Assembly (NCBI GenBank): GCA_964460035.1
Contig: CAYWPG010000005.1
Location: 1 to 64,000, forward strand
Direction: 5' to 3'
Length of the DNA stretch: 64,000 nucleotides
DNA from: CAYWPG01 sp964460035
Lineage (GTDB): Bacteria; Pseudomonadota; Gammaproteobacteria; Nitrococcales; AK92
Shown: positions 1 through 9,111 of the stretch, piece after piece
Layout: the number at the start of each line of letters is the position of its first letter
Position numbering within the stretch: the stretch's first letter is position 1
Made by a program: the position numbers and the translations under genes
Notes under the pieces: generated by a model
Seen by the model: only the letters and a program-made list of their open reading frames with translations
The model's database searches: none
Told to the model about the DNA's origin: nothing

Positions 1-738
1 CTGTGCATCGGCCTGCGCATCGTACGCAAGCGGCATCCGGTAGCGCTTCCCTACGCTATCGGCTGCGGGATTGGTAAAGCCATGCGTTGCGCCCGGGTAA
101 TTGATGAACTGATAATCGACTCCGGCGGCGTCCATCTCCTGCTTGAATGCAACGATGCTCTGCGCTGGGACCATGGGATCTTCTTCCCCGTTCAGCACGA
201 GAATCCGCGCACGGACATCGCCCTCTTGGGCCGGATTTTCCGTGGCGAGCGTACCGTGAAAGCTCACGACGGCGTCTAGATCCGCGCCGAGACGCGCCAT
301 CTCCAGTACCAGCCCGCCGCCGAAACAATAGCCGATTGCGCCGATCTGCTCCGCCGCAACGCTAGGGTGCTGCGTGAGGACCGCTTTGGCAGCGCGAAAC
401 CGCTGCTCGGCGAGGCCGCGACGACTCTCCAGGGCTTGCACGAAGGCTTGCGCTTCCTGAGGATGGTCGGTGCTCTTGCCATCGCCGAACATGTCGATGG
501 CCATGGCCGTATAGCCCAACTCCGCCAGCATGCGGGCTCTTTCGCGGGCATAGTCGTTCAATCCCCACCACTCGTGTACCACGAGAATCCCGGGACGGGG
601 GCGCTCCATAGCGGCGTCCCAGGCAATGAAGCCTCGGAGGGTGGTTTCGCCGTCGTTATAGACGACCTCTTGGGTTCTGATTTCGGCGTTGACCAGCGGG
701 CTTAGGAGCAAAATCGAGAGTAATAGCCATTTCTTCAC
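1..738 (-). CDS. Exported dienelactone hydrolase family protein (3' end outside window)
   Basis: Partial gene, 246 codons visible, open at the window edge. A GTG start is chosen because a GGGAGAG ribosome site sits just upstream and the protein then opens with a signal peptide (MKKWLLLSILLL...VNA), so it probably works in the periplasm. The alpha/beta-hydrolase triad of dienelactone hydrolases is visible: Cys138 in GYCFGG, Asp187 in EEDP and His219 in GATHGF. Family members open lactone or ester bonds. Classical chlorocatechol-pathway enzymes are cytoplasmic, so an exported version probably has another substrate, which I cannot name. No pathway genes flank it and the next gene is divergent. 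Confidence 0.85.
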   Translation of the reverse strand, partial: MKKWLLLSILLLSPLVNAEIRTQEVVYNDGETTLRGFIAWDAAMERPRPGILVVHEWWGLNDYARERARMLAELGYTAMAIDMFGDGKSTDHPQEAQAFVQALESRRGLAEQRFRAAKAVLTQHPSVAAEQIGAIGYCFGGGLVLEMARLGADLDAVVSFHGTLATENPAQEGDVRARILVLNGEEDPMVPAQSIVAFKQEMDAAGVDYQFINYPGATHGFTNPAADSVGKRYRMPLAYDAQADAQ

Positions 739-868
739 GTCTATCTCTCCCTGAGTCGGCGGTGGTAGTCTGCTTGGCGAGCGGGCTTGTCCGTTATAGG
801 AAATCGCTGCGGAGCAGCGTGCCGGCAAGCCTAGAATGTGACCTGCCTCGTTGAAATTCCACGGTGTC

Positions 869-1477
869 ATGAACGGGCAACGCGAACCGGAGTTGGTCGT
901 ACTGGTCCACGGCATGGGGCGCACGCCCCTGGCGATGTTGCCGCTTGCACGCAGCTTGCGACGCCAGGGATTCGATGTTCTGAACTTCGGTTACAGCAGT
1001 TATGGCCCGTCGATCGAGCAAATCGGCCGCCGTTTGCAGGAGCGGTTAACGCAGCGGCTCATGGAACGGCCCGTAGCGGCGGTTCACTTCGTGGGCCACA
1101 GCTTGGGGAACATCATCATCCGCTGGCTGCTGGAGCACGCCCGTCCAGAGCCGCTGGGGCGGGTGGTGATGCTGGCTCCGCCCAACCGGGGCGCACGGGT
1201 GGCAGACCGCCTCGCGCCTTACTTGAAGTGGCTGCTCAAGCCGATCGCCGAGCTGACCACCGATGCGGACGGTATGGCCGTGCGGATGGCACCGCCACGA
1301 GGCGTTGCGCTGGCCATTATCGCGGGCAGCCGGGACGGCAAGGTGCGTGTCGAGGAAACACGCCTGCCCGGCGCTACGGCGCACCGTATCGTCGCGGCTG
1401 GGCATACGTTCATCATGATGAAGCGCGAGGTGCAGGCGTTGGTAGCGCGCTTCTTGTGCAAGGGCAGCCTGGAGTAG
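869..1477 (+). CDS. Alpha/beta hydrolase (lipase/esterase-like)
   Basis: A 202-residue hydrolase. The oxyanion-type HG motif is at 14-15, the nucleophile elbow GHSLG at 76-80 (Ser78), a plausible acid in GSRDG (Asp156) and a histidine in GHTF (His179). The size and the GHSLGNIIIR sequence resemble small lipase-like hydrolases that act on acyl esters; the substrate is unknown. I chose ATG 869 over an in-frame TTG at 851 because the conserved core starts immediately after it, but the ribosome site is weak either way. No signal peptide is evident. It ends 3 bp before the DUF3565 gene, so the two are probably co-transcribed. Confidence 0.8.
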   Translation: MNGQREPELVVLVHGMGRTPLAMLPLARSLRRQGFDVLNFGYSSYGPSIEQIGRRLQERLTQRLMERPVAAVHFVGHSLGNIIIRWLLEHARPEPLGRVVMLAPPNRGARVADRLAPYLKWLLKPIAELTTDADGMAVRMAPPRGVALAIIAGSRDGKVRVEETRLPGATAHRIVAAGHTFIMMKREVQALVARFLCKGSLE

Positions 1478-1480
1478 TCC

Positions 1481-1696
1481 ATGGAACGGCGAATCGTTGG
1501 GTTTCACCAGGACGAGGAAGGAGCTTGGGTGGCCGAGCTCGAATGTGGCCACAACCAGCACGTGCGGCACAATCCCCCCTGGTTCGTACGCCCATGGACG
1601 ACCACTGAAGCCGGACGACGCGCAGCCATTGGGCGGCTGCTACGCTGCCGACTGTGCGAGCAAGAAGCTGGCGACCATCGTCCCGGCTCGGCTTGA
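1481..1696 (+). CDS. DUF3565 family protein
   Basis: A 71-residue protein matching the DUF3565 pattern that I recognise: N-terminal IVGFHQDEEG, the core ELECGHNQHVRHNPPW, then a C-terminal CRLCE. Cysteines at 22, 56 and 59 plus nearby histidines could form a small metal site; this is inferred from spacing only. No biochemical function is known to me. It starts 3 bp after the hydrolase stop, suggesting one transcript. Confidence 0.85.
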   Translation: MERRIVGFHQDEEGAWVAELECGHNQHVRHNPPWFVRPWTTTEAGRRAAIGRLLRCRLCEQEAGDHRPGSA

Positions 1697-1799
1697 GCCG
1701 TTCGCGCATCCCACACTCGCCTACTAGAATCAGATCAGGGGGCTGTGCCAGAAGCGGGGCGGTCGCTGTGGCGTCGGCGCGCTTGAGTGGGGAGCGGGC

Positions 1800-3137
1800 A
1801 TGTGGGCAACAGCTAGCGTAGATGAGCTCAAGGCGATGGCCGATCCGATTGGCAGCGGGATCGTCGTGGTAGGAGTCGACGCTGACGCATCCTTTCGCTA
1901 TCTCTGCGTCAATCGGCGTATCGAGAATATTGCCGGCGTCGAGCACGGGGCAATTAGCGGCAAGCGTGTCGAGGAAGTGTTCAGTGGCGAGCGGGCCGCA
2001 GTGATCCTCGCCCGTTACCGTCGTTGCGTCGAAACTGGCGCAACGCTCGATTATGAGGAAGGCCTCACCTTAGCGGGCCGCTCGATCTGGTTCAAAGCGG
2101 CGTTATCGCCTGTCACGGATCCTGCGGGACGGGTCGTCCGGCTAGTCATCAGCGTTGTCGACATTACCGACAGGCGGCAGCTAGAGTGCGAGCTGCGCCG
2201 CGCCGCACAGGAGCTGCGAGCCAGCGAGAATCGGTTGCAGGTTGCGGTGCGAGGCGCAGAGCTAGGTATCTGGGAGTGGGATATCGCCGCCGGCCGCCTG
2301 CGAGTAGCCGATGATTGGGCGCCTTCGCTGAGACTGTACGATGGCTTCGAGGACATCCCGCTGGGGCAATGGCTGCAAACCGTCCATCCCCGCGACCGCG
2401 CGGTAGCCGTGGGAGCGGGCGACAGCATCAGTGCCGGCGAGGCCTCCAGCTACACCGTCGATTACCGTGTGCGCAACCGCCGCGGCCAGTGGCAGTGGCT
2501 GCAAGTGCATGGCTCGGTGGTCGAGCGTGACGAATCCGGCGCTCCTCGCATGGTGTCGGGCATTTATCGCGACATAGGGCCGCAGAAACTGCAGGAAGAG
2601 GAACTGCGCAAACTGTCGGCGGAGCTGGAGTATCGTGCCGTCCACGACAGCTTGACGGATGTCCTCAATCACGGGGCGATTTTGGAGGTGCTGCATCACG
2701 AACTTGCGCGTGCGCAGCGCGAGGGCGGGGCCGTGACCCTGGCGTTGATCGATGTGGACCGCTTCAAGGCCATCAACGACACCTACGGCCACCAGACCGG
2801 CGATGAAGTGCTCAAGGGGCTAGTGCAAAGAATACGCGCTGTACTGAGGCCCTACGACCATCTGGGCCGCTACGGCGGCGAGGAGTTTCTGGTGGTCGCG
2901 CCTGGCGGCAGCGCCGTCATGGGACTGCATGAGCGCATACGCATGGCGGTGAGCGAGAAACCGTTTGCTACCGCTGCCGGCGATTTGTTCGTTACGGTCA
3001 GCATCGGTGTCGCGGTCTCGGTGTATGCTCAGGGACGTGCCGGGTTGAGCGCCGAGCAGCTGATTCTGGCGGCCGATAACGCCCTCTACCGGGCAAAGGA
3101 TGCCGGGCGCAATCGGGTGGTATACGCAGCGAGCTGA
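1800..3137 (+). CDS. PAS-PAS-GGDEF diguanylate cyclase
   Basis: A 445-residue soluble protein. A PAS domain (about 15-125) and a second PAS/PAC domain (about 145-270, ending MVSGIYRDIG) precede a GGDEF domain (about 290-445). The active-site GGEEF is at 359-363, with the metal-binding VDRFKAIND upstream, so it should make c-di-GMP from two GTP. An RxxD inhibitory site (RPYD, 350-353) lies five residues before GGEEF, as in product-inhibited cyclases. No transmembrane segment is seen. ATG 1800 follows a GGGGAGCGGG ribosome site. The PAS ligand is unknown. A PilZ c-di-GMP receptor gene lies at about 17.6 kb, but linkage of the two is inference. Confidence 0.93.
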   Translation: MWATASVDELKAMADPIGSGIVVVGVDADASFRYLCVNRRIENIAGVEHGAISGKRVEEVFSGERAAVILARYRRCVETGATLDYEEGLTLAGRSIWFKAALSPVTDPAGRVVRLVISVVDITDRRQLECELRRAAQELRASENRLQVAVRGAELGIWEWDIAAGRLRVADDWAPSLRLYDGFEDIPLGQWLQTVHPRDRAVAVGAGDSISAGEASSYTVDYRVRNRRGQWQWLQVHGSVVERDESGAPRMVSGIYRDIGPQKLQEEELRKLSAELEYRAVHDSLTDVLNHGAILEVLHHELARAQREGGAVTLALIDVDRFKAINDTYGHQTGDEVLKGLVQRIRAVLRPYDHLGRYGGEEFLVVAPGGSAVMGLHERIRMAVSEKPFATAAGDLFVTVSIGVAVSVYAQGRAGLSAEQLILAADNALYRAKDAGRNRVVYAAS

Positions 3138-3323
3138 GCCCTTCCGTTCGCCCAGTTGGATTCGGCCGCTGTGCCATACTCCCCGCACCTTGGCGCCATC
3201 GGGCGCCGGCTTTAACCGTGCCGATTGGGGAGGTCCGATGTTCCGCCAACAGATTGACGCGCGCGCCGAGGCTTGGTCGCTGCACCGAGCCGTGTCCGGC
3301 AGAGCATAGCTTCCGACGTTGTG

Positions 3324-3878
3324 ATGCCACGCGTGCTCGAAACCCAGCGGCTGCGATTGCGTCAGTGGCGCGACGAAGACTACCCCCCTTTTGCCCGGCT
3401 CAACGCCGACCCGCGGGTTATGCGGTACTTCCCGACGACGCTGTCGCGCGAGCGCAGCGACGTGATGGCCGATACCCTGCGAACCCTGATTGCGGAACGA
3501 GGATGGGGCTTGTGGGCGGTCGAGGAGTCATGCAGCGGATGCTTCGTCGGTTTCGTCGGACTGCATGTGCCTTCGGCAGACTTGCCGTTTTCGCCTTGTG
3601 TGGAGATTGGCTGGCGCTTGGTGGCCGAGTACTGGGGGCGTGGCTATGCCACGGAAGCGGCCCGCGAGGCGCTGCGGTTTGGCTTCGAAAGCTTGGGTCT
3701 TGCGGAGATCGTCAGCTTCACAGCGGTCGCCAACCTGCGCTCGCGGGCGGTGATGGAGCGGCTGGGTTTTCGCCACGGTGGCGAGACGTTCGACCATCCC
3801 GCCGTGGAGGAAGGTCACCCGCTGCGCCTGCATGTGTTGTATAGGCTGTCGGCAGCGGTCTGGAAAGCGGGGAGCTGA
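3324..3878 (+). CDS. GNAT N-acetyltransferase, RimJ/RimL type
   Basis: A 184-residue acetyltransferase. It opens with LETQRLRLRQW, the typical start of the RimJ/RimL subfamily, and has the acetyl-CoA motif YWGRGYATEA in the middle and a C-terminal NLRSRAVMERLGF. It should transfer acetyl from acetyl-CoA to an amine on a protein or small molecule; the target cannot be read. ATG 3324 (or GTG 3321) is preferred to an upstream TTG at 3273 because the family alignment starts here. It is convergent with livM. Confidence 0.88.
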   Translation: MPRVLETQRLRLRQWRDEDYPPFARLNADPRVMRYFPTTLSRERSDVMADTLRTLIAERGWGLWAVEESCSGCFVGFVGLHVPSADLPFSPCVEIGWRLVAEYWGRGYATEAAREALRFGFESLGLAEIVSFTAVANLRSRAVMERLGFRHGGETFDHPAVEEGHPLRLHVLYRLSAAVWKAGS

Positions 3879-3947
3879 CTTTGATGGGGCCTTCCCGCGC
3901 GGCCGGGGCCGGCGAGCCCGCTCGTCAGCGCACCGACGCTCTGTGCG

Positions 3948-5147
3948 CTAAGCCTGTTCCGTTGCCGCTTTCCCGGCCGGACCGTCGCTGCTGGCACGCT
4001 GTCGCCGCTGCGCGGCCCACACGCGCAACTGCCCTGCCACACCCTGCGGGAAGAAGTACACGCTGAGCACGAACAGGGCACCGAACCATAGCAGCCAGTG
4101 ACTGGGATCGAGCAGCGCGGCTAACCAGGGCATGCCCTGGGATGCGCCGCTGAGCGCGCGTAGCAGATCCTGCAGGTAGTTCTCGGCTATGAGGAACACC
4201 GTGGCGCCGATGACCGCGCCGTACAGCGTGCCCATCCCGCCGATCACGGTCATCAGCAGCACGAACACCATCAGCTCGAAACTCAGTGTCGTTTCCGGAT
4301 TCACGTAACGGGTGGAGAGCGCGAACAAGGCCCCGGCGAACGAGGTGAACGCGCTGGCCACGACTACGCTCGCCGTGCGGTAAAGCACGGTGCGGTAGCC
4401 CAGTGCTTCGGCTCTGAACTCGTTCTCGCGTATGGCCTGCAGGATGCGGCCGAACGGCGAGTTCATCATGCGCAGCATGAACAGGAACAGGAGCAGCGAG
4501 GAGCCGAACAGCACGTAATACATCATGATCCGGCCGGTGATGCGGACCTTGAAGAAAGCCGCCGACCAGGCCTCGCTAAGCGGCGTGCCGGAGAACACCT
4601 CGGCCAGGAATCCGAACAAGTTGAAACCTTGCCAGGGCTGGTCGAATAGCCGGAACGCGGGGCCGATTTCGTTGGGTACCCGGGCGCGCAGCCCGTCCTC
4701 CCCGCCGGTGAAGTGGTAGAACTGGGTCAGCAGCACGAGAAAGCCGCTGGCCACCGCCAGCGTCACCAGCGCGAAGAATATGGCCCGCACCCGCAGCGAC
4801 AGCAGCCCGAGCAGCAGGGAGACGCCAATGGTGATAGCGAGCCCTATCAGCAAGCCGCCGAATACCACGGGCCAGGACGGGCCGAAGTCGCGCAGCATGA
4901 TGGCCATGGAGTAGGCACCTATGCCGAAGAACATCATATGCGCGAACGACACCACTGCCGTGTAGCCCAGCAACATGTCGTAAGCGGCCACCACGATGAT
5001 GAAGATGCAGATCATCGACATGGTGCGAAACGCCACCGAGCCGTCGAACAGGAAGGGCCCCAGCGCCAGCCCGATCAGGATCGCCAGCAATATCGCCGAT
5101 AGCGCGCGGCTGCGCGGCAGATCGCCAGAGAGGAGCGTGTTCAGCAT
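3948..5147 (-). CDS. livM: Liv-type ABC transporter permease LivM
   Basis: A 399-residue polytopic permease of the branched-chain amino acid / amide ABC importer family. About ten hydrophobic helices are seen, with the conserved GYTAVVSFAHMMFFGIGAYS and the C-terminal GGMGTLYGAVIGA coupling region. It partners LivH in the inner membrane and is last in the minus-strand string, starting 10 bp after the livH stop with a GGATGG ribosome site. The C-terminal tail is Ala/Gln/Arg rich. Because the upstream genes encode acyl-CoA enzymes, the solute may be a carboxylic acid rather than an amino acid; this is inference. Confidence 0.93.
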   Translation of the reverse strand: MLNTLLSGDLPRSRALSAILLAILIGLALGPFLFDGSVAFRTMSMICIFIIVVAAYDMLLGYTAVVSFAHMMFFGIGAYSMAIMLRDFGPSWPVVFGGLLIGLAITIGVSLLLGLLSLRVRAIFFALVTLAVASGFLVLLTQFYHFTGGEDGLRARVPNEIGPAFRLFDQPWQGFNLFGFLAEVFSGTPLSEAWSAAFFKVRITGRIMMYYVLFGSSLLLFLFMLRMMNSPFGRILQAIRENEFRAEALGYRTVLYRTASVVVASAFTSFAGALFALSTRYVNPETTLSFELMVFVLLMTVIGGMGTLYGAVIGATVFLIAENYLQDLLRALSGASQGMPWLAALLDPSHWLLWFGALFVLSVYFFPQGVAGQLRVWAAQRRQRASSDGPAGKAATEQA

Positions 5148-5157
5148 AGTGCCATCC

Positions 5158-6201
5158 TCACGCCTTGATGACTGGAATCAGGCCCTGCGGGCGCCACATC
5201 AACACGGCCACCATCAGCCCTACGGCAGCGATGCCGGCCAGCGGCGGCAGCAGGAAGCCGGTGTAAAGATTGATCAGTCCGACGCAGATAGAGGCGAAGA
5301 AGCAGCCCGTGATCGAGCCCAGTCCCCCGATGATGATGACCACGATCACCATCACCATCAGCTGTGCGCCGATGTGGGCGGTGATCAGCTCCTGGTACAT
5401 GCCCCAGAGCACGCCGCCGAACGCTGCCAGTGCCGAGCCGGCGACGAACACGGCCATGAACAGACGCTTGATGTGGTAGCCGTGCACCTCGACCATTTCG
5501 GTGCTTTCCACCCCGGCCCGGATCAGTATGCCGACCTTGGTCTTGTTGATGATGCGGATCATGGCCCAGTAGATCGCCAGCCCCAGGATCACGGCCAGCA
5601 CGCGGTAACGCTCTATGACGATGTCACCGAAGATCAGCGAGCCGGTGAGCGACTGTGGCCGCTGGACCGGAATGGGACTGGCGCCCCAGACCACATGAAT
5701 CAGCTGCTCGATAACGATGGCGCCGCCCACCGTCACCAGTATCTGTTTGAGGTGGTTGTCGTACACAGGGCGGATGATTGCCCGCTCGAACACCAGGCCC
5801 AGGAGTCCTGCCACCGCCAGCGCGATCAGCAGCGCCGGTACAATGGCGCTGAGGTTGGCGACGATGCTGGGCGCCGCCGCGGCACCGGCGAAGAAAGCCA
5901 GCACTGCCATGCCCAGGTAAGCCCCTAACGAGATGAAGGCGCCGTGGCCGAGGTTCAGCACCCCCATCAGACCGAAGGTCAGCGTCATGCCCGAGGCCAT
6001 GATGAAGATCAGCAGCCCCATTGCCGCCCCGCTGACGGTGAGCATCACCCAGGTGCCGAAGTCGATGAACAGCAGTGGTACCAGCGTTATCAGCAGCAAT
6101 AGAAAATAGTGCGGATAGTTCTGCCGGAATCTCGCGAAGCGTTGCAGAGCGGAAGCGTTTGCCGTGTCGCCGCTCGGGATGCTGTGGTTTGGCGTCGTCA
6201 T
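5158..6201 (-). CDS. livH: Liv-type ABC transporter permease LivH
   Basis: A 347-residue permease with the LivH hallmarks: GLMGVLNLGHGAFISLGAYLG in the N-terminal third and IIIGGLGSITGCFFA near the C-terminus, plus multiple membrane helices. It has a hydrophilic N-terminal extension of about 30 residues before the first helix, longer than in E. coli LivH. It starts 11 bp after livF with a GGGCGGGC ribosome site. It forms the membrane channel with LivM. Confidence 0.93.
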   Translation of the reverse strand: MTTPNHSIPSGDTANASALQRFARFRQNYPHYFLLLLITLVPLLFIDFGTWVMLTVSGAAMGLLIFIMASGMTLTFGLMGVLNLGHGAFISLGAYLGMAVLAFFAGAAAAPSIVANLSAIVPALLIALAVAGLLGLVFERAIIRPVYDNHLKQILVTVGGAIVIEQLIHVVWGASPIPVQRPQSLTGSLIFGDIVIERYRVLAVILGLAIYWAMIRIINKTKVGILIRAGVESTEMVEVHGYHIKRLFMAVFVAGSALAAFGGVLWGMYQELITAHIGAQLMVMVIVVIIIGGLGSITGCFFASICVGLINLYTGFLLPPLAGIAAVGLMVAVLMWRPQGLIPVIKA

Positions 6202-6212
6202 GTTTGCCCGCC

Positions 6213-6938
6213 CTATTGATGTTGATCCAGCGCCAGGCCCAGCAGTCGGGTCTGCAAGGCTGTGTCCTCGGCCAGTTGCGCCATGCTGCCGGTGTGGACT
6301 ATGCGGCCGTTGTCCATCACTGCGACGCCGTCGCCCAGCGATTGGGCGAAGTTGAAGTTCTGCTCGACGAGCAGAATGGTGGTCTGCATTTGCTTGAGCT
6401 GCAGGAAGGCGTCGCGCATGTCATTGACGATCGCTGGCGCCAGCCCCTTGGTAGGTTCGTCGATCAGGATCAGCTCGCGCGGTTCGATGATGGCGCGTGC
6501 GACCGCAAGCATCTGCTTCTGTCCGCCGGAGAGGTTGCCGGCTGAGTTGTTCCAGAACTTCTTCAGCGGCGGGAACAGCTCGAAGATCCATTCCAGCCGC
6601 TGCTCGTCTATAGGGCCGGAAACGGCCGCCAGCTCCATGTTTTCGCGCACGCTCAGCAGGCTGAAGATCCCCATGTGCTCGGGCACGAAGGCGATGCCCT
6701 TGCGAGCGATCTGCGGCGTGCGCAGCTGACTGATGTCCTCGCCCTTGAAGCGCACGGCTCCACCCGTGACGGTGCATAGCCCCATGATGGTGCGCAGGGT
6801 GGTGCTCTTGCCGGCGCCGTTACGCCCGAGCAGCACCGTCAGGCTGCCCTGCGGCACGGTCAGGTCCACCCCGTGCAAGATGTGGTATTGGCCGATGTTG
6901 CTATGAAGGCCCTCTACGCTAAGCAATGGCTCTGCCAT
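6213..6938 (-). CDS. livF: Liv-type ABC transporter ATPase LivF
   Basis: A 241-residue ABC ATPase. Walker A (GRNGAGKST), signature (LSGGQKQM), Walker B (LILIDEPTKGL) and the H-loop are all present; the LIDEPTKGLAP sequence is typical of LivF. ATG 6938 is chosen because it follows a strong GGGAGGGAA site and matches the family start; an upstream in-frame ATG would overlap livG. It powers the LivHM channel together with LivG. Confidence 0.94.
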   Translation of the reverse strand: MAEPLLSVEGLHSNIGQYHILHGVDLTVPQGSLTVLLGRNGAGKSTTLRTIMGLCTVTGGAVRFKGEDISQLRTPQIARKGIAFVPEHMGIFSLLSVRENMELAAVSGPIDEQRLEWIFELFPPLKKFWNNSAGNLSGGQKQMLAVARAIIEPRELILIDEPTKGLAPAIVNDMRDAFLQLKQMQTTILLVEQNFNFAQSLGDGVAVMDNGRIVHTGSMAQLAEDTALQTRLLGLALDQHQ

Positions 6939-6963
6939 TGATTCCCTCCCTGCAGCGGGCGCC

Positions 6964-7737
6964 TCAGCCAGCCGCGGCATCGCTGGATACGCCGAGATAC
7001 GCTTCCTGGACTACTGGCGAGGCGATGACCGCTTCGGGCTCCCCGTCCTCTAGCAGCTCGCCGTTATGGAGTACGATGATGCGATCCGAGAGCGAGCGCA
7101 CCACGTCCATCTTGTGCTCCACCAACAGGATCACCCGGTCCTTCTGCTGCTTGATCTGGGCGATCAGATCGAGAATGACCGGCACCTCGTCCACGCTCAT
7201 GCCGGCGGTGGGCTCATCGAACATGAATACCTTCGGCTCCAGCGCCAGCATCAGTCCGACCTCCAGCTTGCGCTGGTCGCCGTGCGGGAGTGCCGCGACC
7301 GCCATATCGGCCCGGTGAGCAAGGCGTACGCGCTCTAGGTAGTGCATGGCGCGCTCGGTGATGTCCCGCCGCTTGCTGGCCATGCTCCAGAAGTTGTAGC
7401 CGACGCGGTGGCGGGCGGCGACCGCCAAGCGTATGTTCTCTAGCGCGGTGAGCCCCGGAAACAGATTGGTGAGCTGAAACGCGCGCCCCAGTCCGCGGTC
7501 GGCGCGTGCGGCGGGCCCTAGCCGGGATATGTCCTTGCCTTCCAGCAATATGCGCCCTTCACTGGCCGGCAGCTGGCCGGAGATCAGGTTGAAATAGGTG
7601 GTCTTGCCGGCGCCGTTGGGGCCGACGATGGAGGTAAGAGTCCCCTTGTGGAAAGCGCACGATACCCGATTGACGGCAACGTGACCGCCGAAGCGGATGC
7701 TCAGCTCCTGCGTCTCTAGTACGGGCGTATCAGCCAT
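6964..7737 (-). CDS. livG: Liv-type ABC transporter ATPase LivG
   Basis: A 257-residue ABC ATPase. It has ELSIRFGGHVAVN at the N-terminus, Walker A GPNGAGKTT, and Walker B followed by FDEPTAGMS, the LivG-type sequence. The usual LSGGQ signature is altered: the residues at that place read LPHGDQRKLE, as in many LivG proteins of aromatic- or amide-transport operons. It lies 79 bp downstream of the binding-protein gene and 25 bp upstream of livF. Confidence 0.93.
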   Translation of the reverse strand: MADTPVLETQELSIRFGGHVAVNRVSCAFHKGTLTSIVGPNGAGKTTYFNLISGQLPASEGRILLEGKDISRLGPAARADRGLGRAFQLTNLFPGLTALENIRLAVAARHRVGYNFWSMASKRRDITERAMHYLERVRLAHRADMAVAALPHGDQRKLEVGLMLALEPKVFMFDEPTAGMSVDEVPVILDLIAQIKQQKDRVILLVEHKMDVVRSLSDRIIVLHNGELLEDGEPEAVIASPVVQEAYLGVSSDAAAG

Positions 7738-7816
7738 GGTGTCACCCAGTGCTCGGGACCTTTCAGCGGGACTGCCGAGGCCGCGCCAAGCGGCCCCAGT
7801 AGTCCGCTTGATCGGG

Positions 7817-9013
7817 TCAGCGGCGATTACGAATGGGGATGTTCATCTCCTCGGGCTTGATCTCGCGCACCAGCTCGGGGATGGCCCAGTCGACGCTGGG
7901 ATCGACACGGATGCGGAAGTGGTACATGGACTGCATGGCCTGATGGTCTTCCTCGCGGAAGCGCATCTTGCCCTTGGGTGTATCGAACTCCATGCCCTCC
8001 ATCGCCGCGATCAGATCCTCGGTGTCGGTGGAGCCGCCGGTGGCGCGGATAGCAGTGACGATGGCCATCGCCTCGGAGAAGCCCTGCGCGGTGAAGAAGT
8101 CCGGCGGGCTGCCGTACCGCTTCATGTGCTGCTCAACGAACCAGTCGTTGATCGGGTTGCTTGGGTTCTCGTAGTAGTAGAACCCGGCGCCTTCCATCTC
8201 CGGAAAGGCCTTGTAGCCAACCAAGGCGGCGAGGATGTTGCCGCCCGTTGCGAGCCGGATCCCGTGGCGCTCGGGCTGCATGTCCTGAATGCGGCCGAAC
8301 GGGTTGGTCGCGCCGGCCCAGATTCCGAAGATGTACTTGCCGTTGTCACAACCCTGGCGCTCGCGCAGCGAGTTGATCAGGCGCTGCGAAGCCGCGGTGA
8401 AGTCGGTGGCGTCCATAGGCAGGTACTCTTCGTGCACGATGGTGCCGCCAACGGCTTGCATGGCCTCCTTGTAGGCGGCTACGCCGTCGCGGCCGAACGC
8501 ATAGTCCTGGGCGATGGTGGAGACGCATACGCCCGGCTTGCCTATGGCCACGGCATTGGAGATGGCGTCTTGCGAGGAGTTGCGGCCGACACGGAAGACG
8601 TAGCGGTTCCAGTCGTTGCCCGTGATGCTGTCCGCCACGCCCTGCGCGATGATGATGCGCTCGTATTCCTCGGCAATCGGCAGCACGGCCAGCGCAACGC
8701 CGGAAGCGATGGTGCCGATTACGATGTGGGCGCCGTCTTCGGCGTAGGCCGCTTCGACCAACGCGCGGGCGCGAGCGGGGTTCATCTGGTCGTCGCGCTC
8801 CAGCAGCCGGATAGGACGTCCTTCCACCGTCATGGTGCCATCGGTGGCGTACTCGAAGCCCAGACGCAAGCCGATGTGCAATTGCTCGCCGTACGCGCGC
8901 AGCGCTCCGGTGAGCGTGTTCACATGGGTGATGACAATGGGTTCTTGGGCCTGCGCTGTGGCGGCTGCGAGCAGCGTCGCCGCTACCGCCAAGGTTCTAA
9001 AGAGGCTTCTCAT
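7817..9013 (-). CDS. livK: Periplasmic substrate-binding protein of the Liv-type importer
   Basis: A 398-residue exported binding protein of the Peripla_BP_6 family. The signal peptide ends at ...ATAQAQ, followed by PIVITHVNTLTGALRAYGEQ, the first strand and ligand loop. ATG 9013 follows a GGAGGG ribosome site; an open frame continues upstream but lacks a good start. Proteins of this group bind branched amino acids, amides or aromatic/aliphatic acids, and the sequence does not decide which. It sits between the CoA-enzyme genes and the ATPase/permease genes in the same direction, so it probably delivers the compound that the ligase activates. Confidence 0.9.
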   Translation of the reverse strand: MRSLFRTLAVAATLLAAATAQAQEPIVITHVNTLTGALRAYGEQLHIGLRLGFEYATDGTMTVEGRPIRLLERDDQMNPARARALVEAAYAEDGAHIVIGTIASGVALAVLPIAEEYERIIIAQGVADSITGNDWNRYVFRVGRNSSQDAISNAVAIGKPGVCVSTIAQDYAFGRDGVAAYKEAMQAVGGTIVHEEYLPMDATDFTAASQRLINSLRERQGCDNGKYIFGIWAGATNPFGRIQDMQPERHGIRLATGGNILAALVGYKAFPEMEGAGFYYYENPSNPINDWFVEQHMKRYGSPPDFFTAQGFSEAMAIVTAIRATGGSTDTEDLIAAMEGMEFDTPKGKMRFREEDHQAMQSMYHFRIRVDPSVDWAIPELVREIKPEEMNIPIRNRR

Positions 9014-9111
9014 CGTTTCCCTCCTACGCCTCAGGGGCTCTTGGTTGTTGTTGGTCTTGGCTGTACGTCCTTTTCTACGCTCTGCCCATCGCGCGTCGGC
9101 GGGGCCGCGCG

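Noticed and set aside
838..1608. 256-codon frame overlapping the first alpha/beta hydrolase
   Set aside because: Different frame of the same strand; the shorter frame has the GHSLG elbow and complete triad.
1684..1700. Hairpin CGGCTC ... GAGCCG after the DUF3565 gene
   Set aside because: Six-base stem that overlaps the coding end and has no T-run; too weak to call a terminator.
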